Positions 7,477 to 15,711 of a DNA stretch of 64,000 nt are shown one piece after another. How positions within the stretch are numbered: position 1 is the first letter of the stretch; each line of letters begins with the position of its first letter. Source of the DNA: Aurantimonas coralicida_A (lineage in GTDB: Bacteria > Pseudomonadota > Alphaproteobacteria > Rhizobiales > Rhizobiaceae); assembly GCF_036016755.1 (NCBI RefSeq), contig NZ_JAYXIH010000002.1, positions 1-64,000 of the forward strand, in the 5' to 3' direction. The position numbers were made by a program, and so were the translations under genes. The notes under the pieces were generated by a model. The model saw only the letters and a list, made by a program, of their open reading frames with translations. It made no database searches and had not been told where the DNA came from.

Positions 7477-7923
7477 GTGAGAGATTGCACCCTTCTCGAA
7501 GAGATCGGCGGCCTCGCCGATCTCGACCTCGCCTCGTTGCGCAGCCGATGGCTCGGACTCTACGGCTCCGAGGCACCGGACCGCATGAGCCGAGAGCTTC
7601 TCATCCAGGCGGTCGCCTACCGACTGCAGGAGATCGCCTTCGGCGGCCTCTCCTCGGTCAGCCGCGCCACGATCACGAATGGCCGGGGATCGACGACGAC
7701 AGAACGCATTCGTATAGATCGCAGTGTGAAGGCGGGCACGCGCTTCATTCGAGAGTGGCAGGGGCGGACGGTCGAGGTCGTCGCCAACGGAAGCGGCGGC
7801 TACCTTTATCGTGGCTGCACCTACAGGTCGCTCAGCGCCATTGCCAGGGAGATTACCGGCACAAGATGGTCCGGACCTGCCTTCTTCGGTCTCACGCGGG
7901 AGAGCAACCATGGCCCGGCGTAA
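7477..7923 (+). CDS. DUF2924 domain protein
   Basis: This 148-residue protein starts at GTG 7477 behind GAGGGGGG and 14 bp after the DUF3489 stop. It carries LRSRWLGLYGSEAPDRMSRE and LLIQAVAYRLQEIAFGGL, then GTRFIREWQGRTVEVV and GGYLYRGCTYRSLSAIAREI with GTRWSGPAFFGL. This is the DUF2924 pattern: an N-terminal helical half and a C-terminal domain that resembles the small DNA-binding folds of phage proteins. It overlaps the recombinase start by 14 bp, implying coupled translation. Biochemical function is unknown. Confidence 0.85.
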   Translation: MRDCTLLEEIGGLADLDLASLRSRWLGLYGSEAPDRMSRELLIQAVAYRLQEIAFGGLSSVSRATITNGRGSTTTERIRIDRSVKAGTRFIREWQGRTVEVVANGSGGYLYRGCTYRSLSAIAREITGTRWSGPAFFGLTRESNHGPA

Positions 7924-9634
7924 CACGGCACTGCCGGAAGGACGGCGCCACAAGCTGCGCTGCGCCGTCTATACGCGCAAGTCGAGCGAAGAAGGTCTGG
8001 AGCAGAGTTTTAACTCGCTCCACGCCCAGCGGGACGCCTGCGAAGCCTTCATCGCCAGCCAGATCCATGAAGGGTGGAGGCTATTGCCGGAGGCATATGA
8101 CGATGGCGGCCTCTCCGGCGGTTCGATGGAGCGCCCTGCCCTCAAGCGGCTTCTTGGGGATGTGCGTAGCGGGCTCATCGACATCGTGGTCGTTTACAAG
8201 GTTGACCGGCTGACCCGCTCGCTCGCCGACTTCGCCAAACTCACGGAGCTGTTCGAAGCCCACGGCACCTCGTTCGTTTCCGTCACCCAGGCCTTCAACA
8301 CCTCGACCTCGATGGGGCGGCTGACACTCAACGTCCTCCTCTCCTTCGCCCAGTTCGAGCGCGAGGTGGCGGGGGAGCGCATCAGGGACAAGATCGCCCT
8401 GTCGAAGCGGCGGGGCATGTGGATGGGCGGCCTCCCGCCGCTCGGCTATGACGGTGTTGACCGCAAGCTTGTCATCAACGAGCCCGAGGCTGAGACGGTG
8501 CGCGAAATCTTCCGCCGTTACCTGGAGGTCGGTTCCATCGCCATCTTGAAGCGATCGCTCGATGCCGAAGGTATCGTTTCCAAACGCCGCCGCTTCCGCG
8601 ACGGCAAGGAGATGGGTGGCGTGAGCCTCAGCCGCGGCGCGCTCTACCAGATCCTGCGCAACCGCCTATACCGCGGCGAAATCGAACATCGCGGAGAGGT
8701 TCATCAGGGCGAGCACAAGGCTATCATCCCCGACAAGTTCTGGAGTGATGTGCAGGCCCGCTTGGCGGACCAGAGCCACCGGCCGCGGGGATCGAAATCC
8801 CGCGCCGCCTCGGCACCCTTGGCGGGCCTGCTTTTTGATTCTGACGGCAACAGGATGAGCCCGACCTACGCGATCAAGTCCGGGCGGCGCTACCGCTACT
8901 ACACATCCGCGCCGCTCGTTCGCGGCACCGCCGACGGCAAAGGCATGCGCGTGCCGGCGCCGGACGTCGAACGACTGGTCGTCACCACTATCGCCGATCA
9001 CCTCACCGATCCGCAATGGCTGGCCGGAATCGCACGAGGTGCCGAGCTCTCCCAGCTGACCAGGATCATCAGCTCCGCACAGCGGTTGTACCAATCGATG
9101 GGGGAGCCGGCCGAGCAAGAACTGCAGCTCAAGGCGATCCTGCAGATCATCGAGCGGATCGGGGTGGCCGAGGACAGCGTGACCCTCGCCATCAACCGAA
9201 TGGCGCTGGGTGAGGCGCTGGAGATCGCAGAGCCTGACTGGATCGCGAACATCGCCGACGTTGAGGAGCCGATCGAGATCGCCGTCGCCATTCGACTGCA
9301 GCGATGTGGCAAGCAGGTCCGGCTCATCCTCGGGGAGGTCAGCAGCAAGACGAGATTACCCCATGCCGATCTCGTGCAACTCGTACGCGATGGCCATCGG
9401 TGGTTCGAAGACCTGCGCTGCGGCCGGGCAGCCACCATCGCCGCGATTGCCAGACGGGATCGGCATCAGGTCTCCCATGTCAGCCGCAACCTGTCGCTTG
9501 CCTTCCTCGCCCCGGATATCACGGAGATGATCCTTACCGGCCGACAGCCCATCACGCTGACGCCCGAGCGATTGAAGGCCGCGCGTCCCCTGCCTCCGGG
9601 CTGGAACGAGCAGCGCGCCATCCTGCTTGACTGA
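7910..9634 (+). CDS. Large serine recombinase, zinc-ribbon cysteines missing
   Basis: This 574-residue recombinase has a resolvase domain with the nucleophile Ser25 in YTRKSSEEG, the VVYKVDRLTRSLADF segment and QFEREVAGERIRDKI. It also has a recombinase domain (GMWMGGLPPLGYDGV) and a C-terminal HTH-like region. Where recombinase 1 has a four-cysteine ribbon, this one reads LLFDSDGNRMSPTYAIKSGR with no cysteines, as is usual for members linked to DUF2924. ATG 7910 overlaps the DUF2924 gene. It ends 281 bp from the intact tRNA-Gln. It probably mobilises or maintains the DUF3489-DUF2924 module, or is a leftover from an earlier integration. Confidence 0.92.
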   Translation: MARRNTALPEGRRHKLRCAVYTRKSSEEGLEQSFNSLHAQRDACEAFIASQIHEGWRLLPEAYDDGGLSGGSMERPALKRLLGDVRSGLIDIVVVYKVDRLTRSLADFAKLTELFEAHGTSFVSVTQAFNTSTSMGRLTLNVLLSFAQFEREVAGERIRDKIALSKRRGMWMGGLPPLGYDGVDRKLVINEPEAETVREIFRRYLEVGSIAILKRSLDAEGIVSKRRRFRDGKEMGGVSLSRGALYQILRNRLYRGEIEHRGEVHQGEHKAIIPDKFWSDVQARLADQSHRPRGSKSRAASAPLAGLLFDSDGNRMSPTYAIKSGRRYRYYTSAPLVRGTADGKGMRVPAPDVERLVVTTIADHLTDPQWLAGIARGAELSQLTRIISSAQRLYQSMGEPAEQELQLKAILQIIERIGVAEDSVTLAINRMALGEALEIAEPDWIANIADVEEPIEIAVAIRLQRCGKQVRLILGEVSSKTRLPHADLVQLVRDGHRWFEDLRCGRAATIAAIARRDRHQVSHVSRNLSLAFLAPDITEMILTGRQPITLTPERLKAARPLPPGWNEQRAILLD

Positions 9635-9693
9635 CTCATCATCCGGCAATCCAGATGATATCCTTGGCTTCCGCCGGGGCATTGCTCGTTCAC

Positions 9694-9708
9694 CTGGCAT
9701 TATGCCAG
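9694..9708. repeat. 15-bp palindrome CTGGCAT-T-ATGCCAG
   Basis: This is a perfect inverted repeat with 7-bp arms around one T. It lies 60 bp after the second recombinase in a 280-bp noncoding stretch (9635-9914) that otherwise shows only the hairpin at 9850-9872. Serine recombinases act at short partly symmetric sites, so this could be part of a recombination site, but it could equally be a small operator. Confidence 0.35.
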
Positions 9709-9849
9709 CCCGCGGACTTGCTCCTGGTGTTTCGCATCATCCCGCGAGCATGTCGGGAATCTAACCGACGGAGAATGCGAGGCGACCATCGCGCGAATTT
9801 CGGCCGAATTGGCTTTGGAGAGAGCGGCACCGGCGGCGGGCTAGCCGCT

Positions 9850-9872
9850 AACCTCCGGAAACCACGGAGGTT
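9850..9872 (-). terminator. Hairpin downstream of tRNA-Gln
   Basis: AACCTCCG-gaaacca-CGGAGGTT forms a perfect 8-bp stem with a 7-base loop, 43 bp past the 3' end of the minus-strand tRNA-Gln. No U-tract follows, so it may be a processing stop or an inefficient intrinsic terminator. Confidence 0.45.
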
Positions 9873-9914
9873 CCTGGGGAGCACTCGCATGTCGCGGAAA
9901 TGCCAGAGACTGGC

Positions 9915-9989
9915 TGGCTGGGGCGGCAGGGTTCGAACCTGCGAATGGCGGCATCAAAAGCCGCTGCCTTACCACTTGGCGACGCCCCA
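9915..9989 (-). tRNA. tRNA-Gln (anticodon TTG)
   Basis: The minus strand reads TGGGGCG (acceptor), a D arm with AAGTGGTAAGGCA, the anticodon stem GCGGC-TTTTGAT-GCCGC with TTG at positions 34-36, a T arm GCAGG-TTCGAAC-CCTGC, then CGCCCCA, discriminator G and an encoded CCA (9917-9915). All stems pair. It is intact and marks the border between the mobile region and the core chromosome. It is transcribed toward the mobile region. Confidence 0.97.
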
Positions 9990-10009
9990 AAGCTCGCGTC
10001 CGGTGGCGT

Positions 10010-10038
10010 GCTATAGCCTCTGGCCGGCCGTCATGCAA
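10010..10038 (-). promoter_or_regulatory. Promoter of tRNA-Gln
   Basis: On the minus strand TTGCAT (10038-10033) and TATAGC (10015-10010) are separated by 17 bp, a sigma-70-like spacing. The start point would lie about 10 bp before the tRNA 5' end at 9989. Confidence 0.55.
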
Positions 10039-10152
10039 CGACCGACCGCGCGGCAAATCAATCATGTTTTTCGCTGATCGCCGCCGGGCAACTTGCATCA
10101 TCCGCAGCCTGCCCGATGTACCGCCCGGAAAACAGCGGCAGGATGACACACC

Positions 10153-11343
10153 ATGGCCAAGGGCAAGCAGACCCAACTCTCGAAACGGGCGGGCGCGGAA
10201 AAGAAGGCAGACCTGCTGCTCGATCGCGGGCCGGCGGCCAGGGTCGATCTGTTCTTCACCCATCAGGACCGGCTGGCCCATGTCGATGATCCGATCTGGC
10301 AGGATGTATCGGCGCTCGCCGTCACCGGCCGCTCGATCTTCTGCACTTGCGACGAGACCTCGACCATCGAGCGCGTGAGCTTCGATCCGAAGACCGGCAA
10401 GGCTGGCGAGCACACACATTTCGTGCTCGGCGAGACCTTTGACCTGCCGGAGGGACCCGGCGGCGAGATGGATATCGAGGGTCTGGCGGTCGCCGATGGC
10501 TATCTCTGGATCTGTGGCTCGCACTCCCTGAAACGCGACAAGCCGGAGGATGACGGGCTCAAGGACATGGAGGACATCGACTGGGACGCCAATCGCGGGT
10601 TTCTCGGCAAGGTGCCGCTGCTCGATCGGGGTGACGGCGTTTTCGATCTCGTGGCGGCGATCGAACCGCTCGACGGCGCGCCGGCGCGCGCGGCCCGGAT
10701 GGTCCCCATGAGGAAATCCCGGAAAACGCCGATCCGCAAGATGTTGGCCAAGGATAAGTTGATCGGCCCGTTCATGGATCATCCCTGCAAGGAAAACGGC
10801 TTCGACATCGAGGGGCTCGCCGTCACGGGAAACACGGTCCTTCTGGGGCTGCGCGGCCCGGTCGTCGGCGGCTATGCGATGATCGTTCGCATGGAGATGA
10901 AGGACGCCAAGAACGGGTTCCTGAAGCCGCGAAAACTCGATGGCGGCAAACGCTACAGGCTGCAGGCGATCAATCTCGACGGCCAGGGCATTCGCGACAT
11001 GCATTGGCAGGACGGCCGGCTGTTGATTCTGTCCGGCGCCACGACCGATCTGGAAGCCCTGCAGTCGGTCTTCGCCATCGAGGACTACGATCCCGAGCGG
11101 AACATCTACGAGGACGACGCCTTGGCGCGCGTGCTCAACCTGCCGGCGATCCGCGGCTCCGACCATGCCGAGGGAATCGCGCCGATCGAGATCGACGGCG
11201 TGGCGAAACTTCTCGTCGCTTATGATTCTCCGCACGAGGACCGGACCGACGCCAAGACCCAGCGCCTGACCACCGACATGTTCGAACTCGCCTCGGCGCG
11301 ATCCGCGTCGCCGAAGCCGCGCGCCGCGGGCGGCAAAGGTTGA
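10153..11343 (+). CDS. DUF3616 domain protein
   Basis: This 396-residue soluble protein has no signal peptide. Conserved-looking blocks are VSALAVTGRSIFCTCDET, MDIEGLAVADGYLWICGSHS, KENGFDIEGLAVTGNTVLLG and ALQSVFAIEDYD, ending with GSDHAEGIAPIEIDG. The repeated DIEGLAV blocks suggest a beta-propeller-like fold, and DUF3616 is the family match. The ATG at 10153 is preceded by GCAGGA. It overlaps or abuts the following MBL-fold gene, so the two are probably co-transcribed. No activity is known. Confidence 0.82.
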   Translation: MAKGKQTQLSKRAGAEKKADLLLDRGPAARVDLFFTHQDRLAHVDDPIWQDVSALAVTGRSIFCTCDETSTIERVSFDPKTGKAGEHTHFVLGETFDLPEGPGGEMDIEGLAVADGYLWICGSHSLKRDKPEDDGLKDMEDIDWDANRGFLGKVPLLDRGDGVFDLVAAIEPLDGAPARAARMVPMRKSRKTPIRKMLAKDKLIGPFMDHPCKENGFDIEGLAVTGNTVLLGLRGPVVGGYAMIVRMEMKDAKNGFLKPRKLDGGKRYRLQAINLDGQGIRDMHWQDGRLLILSGATTDLEALQSVFAIEDYDPERNIYEDDALARVLNLPAIRGSDHAEGIAPIEIDGVAKLLVAYDSPHEDRTDAKTQRLTTDMFELASARSASPKPRAAGGKG

Positions 11344-11351
11344 GCAGGCCA

Positions 11352-12254
11352 GTGACCAGCTTCGATACCGCCTTCGACCCCGCCTACGGAAAGGCCGTCC
11401 CCCTCGGCGACTCCGTCTGGCGGGTCACCGCGCGCAATCCGAGCCCGTTCACCTTTCATGGCACCAACAGCTATGTCGTGGGCGACGATCGTTGCTTCGT
11501 CGTCGATCCGGGCCCCGACGACCCGGCGCATCTGGACGCGCTGCTCGTCGCGATCGACGGCCGTCCGGTCGATGCAATCCTGTTGACCCATACCCATCGC
11601 GACCACACCGGCCTGGTCGACCGGCTGAAGGACATTATCGGCGCTCCGCTTCTCGGCGGCGGGCCGCATCGCCCGATGCGCCCGCTGCTGGCCGGCGAGG
11701 AAGCGCTGATCGAGGCCGCTGGCGATGCGTCCCTCGTCTTCGACCGCACGCTTCCGGACGACGAGACGCTGGTCCTCGGCGGCACGAGCGTCACGGTAAT
11801 CGCCACCCCCGGCCACTGCGCCAACCATCTGGCCTTCGCGATCGGCACGGACGGAACGGTGCTGTCGGGCGATCACGTCATGGCCTGGTCGACGACGATC
11901 GTCGCGCCACCGGATGGCGCCATGCGGGACTACATGAATTCGCTCGATCGCCTGCTCGCTCGCGACGATTCACGCTATCTGCCCGGCCATGGTGGCGCGG
12001 TCGGACGGCCGAAGGCCTTCGTGCGGGCGCTCATCGGCCATCGCCGGATGCGCGAGAATGCGATCCTGACGCGTCTTCGCGCCGGTGACCGGACGATCCC
12101 GGCGGTCGTCGCGGCGATCTATCGCGGCACCGATCCGAAGCTGCACGGCGCCGCGGGTTTGTCGGTGCTGGCCCATCTGGAAGACTTGGCCGAGCGCGGC
12201 CTGGTGGCGGCCGACGGGCCGCCGACGCTCGATACCCACTTCGCGCCCGCTTGA
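11352..12254 (+). CDS. MBL-fold metallo-hydrolase
   Basis: This 300-residue metallo-beta-lactamase-fold hydrolase has the zinc motif THTHRDHTGLV (HxHxDH), a downstream PGHCANHLAF histidine, SGDHVMAW (bridging Asp) and LPGHGG. A C-terminal winged-helix segment of about 80 residues (HRRMRENAILTRLRAGDRTI) resembles the LACTB2/RNase-like subgroup. Substrate is unknown. I chose GTG 11352 with an upstream GAGCAGG; a TTG at 11340 overlapping the previous stop is an alternative that adds four residues. Confidence 0.9.
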   Translation: MTSFDTAFDPAYGKAVPLGDSVWRVTARNPSPFTFHGTNSYVVGDDRCFVVDPGPDDPAHLDALLVAIDGRPVDAILLTHTHRDHTGLVDRLKDIIGAPLLGGGPHRPMRPLLAGEEALIEAAGDASLVFDRTLPDDETLVLGGTSVTVIATPGHCANHLAFAIGTDGTVLSGDHVMAWSTTIVAPPDGAMRDYMNSLDRLLARDDSRYLPGHGGAVGRPKAFVRALIGHRRMRENAILTRLRAGDRTIPAVVAAIYRGTDPKLHGAAGLSVLAHLEDLAERGLVAADGPPTLDTHFAPA

Positions 12255-12282
12255 CTGCCACAGGCCGCCCCGGGAAACGAGA

Positions 12283-13221
12283 TCAGCCTCCCGTGTCGAC
12301 CGTCTCCAGTCCGGCCATCGCCGTGTCGAGATCTTCGAGGAAGCGCTCGATAAAGCGACGATTCTGGCCGAAGTCGACATCGATCGAGCGTGAGACCGAT
12401 TGCAGATCGACGAAACTCTCGTCGCCGTCCTGGACGATGCGGATGCTGATATCGCTCGGCAGGGCGAAGAGAAGATCGCGGGCGATGGCGCTGATCCGGT
12501 ATTGTTCGCTATCGGGCCGGTCGAGCGGATCGGGAGCGGCCTCGGCATCGATTCCGGCCCGCGCCGTTGGGATCGGGATGTCGCCAGCTCCGCTAACGCC
12601 GAGGTCACCACCGGCCAGTTCCGGCGCCGCGACGACGGCACTGGCCGGACCTTCGGCGACAACACCGCCGACCTGCCAGCCCAGATCATCCAGCACCACA
12701 CGCGCGGCGGCATAAACCCGTGGCGCGGTGGCGACGAAACGCCGCCCCGGAACAACGCTCGGCTCCGCCAGGGCCGCCTCGGGCGCGGCCACAACCGGCG
12801 CGTCGGCAGGCGCTTGAGGCTCGATCACCGCGGCGGGACCGTCGGGGTCCAAGCCGTCCGTATAGGCGGCGTTCGTCCTCGGATTCACGGCCGCGAGATA
12901 GGCCGTATAGGCAAAAGGAGAGAGCACGATGCTCGCCAGGACAAAGGCCCCGAGCGCCGCGCCGCCGCCGGCGACCCCCTGGAACCAGACCCGAACGAGC
13001 CCATACAGGGAGATCAGCAACGCCAGCGCGGCAACGCCGGCGGTCAAGAGCAGAAGGCCGATCAAGGCCTGCGGCACGATGGCCCCAAGCCTGAAGATGG
13101 CAAGCGACGTGACCAACAACATCAACGCGAAGGCCGCCAGCCTGCGGGCAAAGCCCGCCAGCCGCAGCCGCTTGCGCAGATAGTGCCCCGAAACCGGGAG
13201 CCGTCCGTAAATCGAACTCAT
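12283..13221 (-). CDS. DUF1499 membrane protein
   Basis: This 312-residue protein has three predicted N-terminal membrane helices (residues about 25-45, 50-75 and 85-110) and a soluble C-terminal DUF1499 domain (about 160-305). The domain ends FVDLQSVSRSIDVDFGQNRR followed by FIERFLEDL. An Ala/Pro-rich linker joins the two. In this family the C-terminal domain is periplasmic or cytoplasmic with unknown function. It is convergent with the MBL gene (28-bp gap) and lies downstream of the acyl-CoA synthetase on the same strand. Confidence 0.85.
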   Translation of the reverse strand: MSSIYGRLPVSGHYLRKRLRLAGFARRLAAFALMLLVTSLAIFRLGAIVPQALIGLLLLTAGVAALALLISLYGLVRVWFQGVAGGGAALGAFVLASIVLSPFAYTAYLAAVNPRTNAAYTDGLDPDGPAAVIEPQAPADAPVVAAPEAALAEPSVVPGRRFVATAPRVYAAARVVLDDLGWQVGGVVAEGPASAVVAAPELAGGDLGVSGAGDIPIPTARAGIDAEAAPDPLDRPDSEQYRISAIARDLLFALPSDISIRIVQDGDESFVDLQSVSRSIDVDFGQNRRFIERFLEDLDTAMAGLETVDTGG

Positions 13222-13293
13222 GGGCGATCCTTAAAAGCCACGGCCCTGTCGCGTCGGCCCCGGCGGCCATTGAACCGCCGGTACGCGCATAAC

Positions 13294-14922
13294 TCAGGCC
13301 GTGGGCAGGCGATAGTCACGAAACTGATCCCTGAGTGTCGTCTTCTGTATCTTGCCGGTCGCCGTATGGGGAATTTCCGACACGAAGGCGACGTCGTCCG
13401 GCATCCACCATTTGGCGACCTTGCCCTCCAGAAAGCCGAGAATGTCTTCCTTGGAAGGCTCCCGCCCCTCCTTGCGGACGATGACGAGCAGCGGCCGCTC
13501 GTCCCATTTGGGATGGGCGAGACCGATCACGGCGGCTTCCGCGACATCGGGATGGCCGACGGCGAGATTTTCCAGATCGATCGTCGAGATCCACTCACCG
13601 CCCGACTTGATGACGTCCTTGGCGCGGTCGGTAATCTGCATGTAGCCGTGCTCGTCCATATGGGCGACGTCGCCGGTGTCGAACCAGCCGTCGTCGTCGA
13701 ACACTTCCGGGCCGGTGTTCTTGTAGTAGCTACTGGCGACCGCCGGGCCGCGCACCTTGAGACGGCCGAAGGTCTTGCCGTCCCACGGCCGCTCGACATT
13801 GGCGTCGTCGGTCACCTTCATTTCGACGCCGAAGGGCGGGTGGCCCTGCTTCTGTTCGAGATCGAGCAGCGCCTCGCCCTCAAGATCGGCATATTCCGGC
13901 TTGATGGTGCACAGGCTGCCGAGCGGACTCATCTCGGTCATGCCCCAGGCATGGATGACCTGGACGCCGTAATTGTCCTGGAATTTCTGCGTCACGGCGC
14001 GCGGACAGGCGGCGCCGCCGATCACCACCCGTTCGAGGTCGGGCAGTTCACCACCCTCCTTCTCCAGGTGCTGCAGCAGCATCAGCCAGACCGTCGGCAC
14101 GGCGGCGCTGAAGGTGACCTTTTCCTGGGTCAGCAATTCGAAAACCGAGGCGCCGTCCATCTTGGCCCCCGGCATCACCATCGCGGTTCCAGCCATCGGG
14201 CAGGTCAGGGCGAGTCCCCAGCCATTGGCATGAAACAGCGGCACGATCGGCAGCAGCCTGTCGCGCGAGGACAGGCCCATCGCATCGGGCTGTTGCGCCA
14301 TCATCGAATGCAGAACGTTCGAGCGGTGGGAATAGAGCACGCCCTTGGGGTTGCCGGTGGTGCCGGACGTGTAGCACATGCCGGCCGCGGTGTTTTCGTC
14401 GAACGCCTTCCAGACGAAATCGCCGTCCGCCTCGGCCAGCCAATCCTCGTAGCAGACCACGTTGGCCAGTTTCGTCTCCGGCATATGCGCGGCGTCGGTG
14501 AGAACGATGATCTTTTCCAGGCTCGGAACCTTCGGCGCGATCGCCTCGATGATGGGCATGAAGGTCAGGTCGACGAAGATGAAGCGATCTTCGGCATCGT
14601 TCATGATCCAGGCGATCTGATCCGGGAACAGCCGCGGGTTCAGCGTGTGATAGATCGCGCCGATGCCGAGGATGCCGTACCAGCATTCGAGGTGGCGCCA
14701 GGTATTCCAGGCCAGGGTGGCAACGCGATCGCCGAGCTTGATGCCGTCGCGCTCCAGCCGCTGGGCGAGTTGCAGGGACCGCGTCCGGACCTCGCTGTAA
14801 TTGGTGCGGTGGATCGGCCCCTCGACCGAGCGCGTGACGATTTCACGGCGCGGATGATAGGTCGCGGCGTGATCGATCACCTTCGAGCAAAGCAGTGGCC
14901 ATTGCTGCATCAAACCCTGCAT
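13294..14922 (-). CDS. Fatty-acyl-CoA synthetase (AMP-forming)
   Basis: This 542-residue member of the ANL superfamily activates a fatty acid to its acyl-CoA through an acyl-adenylate. It has the P-loop-like YTSGTTGNPKGVLYSHRS, the A5 motif WGMTEMSP, the FDTGDVAHMDEHGYMQITDR block and the hinge/lysine region DVIKSGGEWIS, with the catalytic lysine in TATGKIQKTTLR. It resembles medium- and long-chain ligases of the AlkK/FadD group. The start MQGLMQQ at 14922 has an excellent GGGAGGAAT ribosome site. Chain-length preference cannot be read from the sequence. Confidence 0.93.
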   Translation of the reverse strand: MQGLMQQWPLLCSKVIDHAATYHPRREIVTRSVEGPIHRTNYSEVRTRSLQLAQRLERDGIKLGDRVATLAWNTWRHLECWYGILGIGAIYHTLNPRLFPDQIAWIMNDAEDRFIFVDLTFMPIIEAIAPKVPSLEKIIVLTDAAHMPETKLANVVCYEDWLAEADGDFVWKAFDENTAAGMCYTSGTTGNPKGVLYSHRSNVLHSMMAQQPDAMGLSSRDRLLPIVPLFHANGWGLALTCPMAGTAMVMPGAKMDGASVFELLTQEKVTFSAAVPTVWLMLLQHLEKEGGELPDLERVVIGGAACPRAVTQKFQDNYGVQVIHAWGMTEMSPLGSLCTIKPEYADLEGEALLDLEQKQGHPPFGVEMKVTDDANVERPWDGKTFGRLKVRGPAVASSYYKNTGPEVFDDDGWFDTGDVAHMDEHGYMQITDRAKDVIKSGGEWISTIDLENLAVGHPDVAEAAVIGLAHPKWDERPLLVIVRKEGREPSKEDILGFLEGKVAKWWMPDDVAFVSEIPHTATGKIQKTTLRDQFRDYRLPTA

Positions 14923-15098
14923 GAATATTCCTCCCTGGCGTCGAGGGTTCCAGACGGTTCCCGTTCGCGACGCCAATGTCGGCAACGGCCCGGCGTTTGT
15001 CCAGACGCCGCGAGCGAGACCTGACCGTCGCCACAGTTCGGCCGCTTGCCGGAGTCAGGTTTCGATCCCACACGCGAGTAGGGACTAGGAGCGATACG

Positions 15099-15503
15099 AT
15101 GCAGGTGGACGCACAGACGGCAATCGGCGCGGGGTCTGGAAACGAGGCTCTCGGCGCGGTCGAGTTCGAACTGGCCCTGGACATGCAGGATCCGACACGG
15201 ATCGCTTTCGACGAATGCGTGCGTTCGGCTGCCGCCGTGGTCGGCGGAGAGCTCCTGTTCGACATGCCGTCGGATGGCTCTGTCGAGGATGCATCCCGCA
15301 TTGCCGCAGTGCGCGTCGCCACCCCTCAGCGCGAGGACATTCTGTTCGCGATATTGAACGAGGCCGGCGACACCATCCGCAATCCGGATCGCGAGGAGAT
15401 CGGCGAGCGCTTTTATGGCTTCGCCCGCGCCTTCGTCGGCGTCCTCACACGCATTCGCGACGCCATGCCCTTCGGCGGCATGGAAACCGAAGGCTCGGCC
15501 TGA
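15099..15503 (+). CDS. Hypothetical protein, 134 residues
   Basis: I do not recognise this gene. ATG 15099 has a CTAGGAGCG ribosome site 6 bp upstream, and codon use resembles its neighbours, so it is probably real. The protein is acidic and soluble with alternating helices, for example AFDECVRSAAAVVGGEL and EEIGERFYGFARAFVGVL, and no signal peptide or motif. It is divergent from the acyl-CoA synthetase and followed by the SLC13 permease after 208 bp. That gap contains an AT-rich patch near 15610 but no clear site. Confidence 0.6.
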   Translation: MQVDAQTAIGAGSGNEALGAVEFELALDMQDPTRIAFDECVRSAAAVVGGELLFDMPSDGSVEDASRIAAVRVATPQREDILFAILNEAGDTIRNPDREEIGERFYGFARAFVGVLTRIRDAMPFGGMETEGSA

Positions 15504-15711
15504 CGAGCGGCAGTCCCGTCTCGGTCGGACGAGTCGAGGACGGAACCGACCGCCCCGACGAACGACGCCGCAGCGGCCGAATTCAGGTCACGCCGGGAAC
15601 GCTTACCGAATAATCGATATTTATCCGGCGTGATTGGCACAGCGGTCTTGTCAAACCGCCCGTTCGTCGCAGTTCTGAGTTCTGCCGGGACCTCCTCGCC
15701 GACGGAACCTC

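Noticed and set aside
9841..11235. 464-codon minus-strand frame covering the tRNA-Gln and DUF3616 gene
   Set aside because: It runs through an intact tRNA and opposes a well-supported gene.
12400..15024. 874-codon plus-strand frame opposite DUF1499 and the acyl-CoA synthetase
   Set aside because: Both minus-strand genes have clear domains; the plus frame is Arg/Gly/His-rich and is an artefact of high GC codon use.
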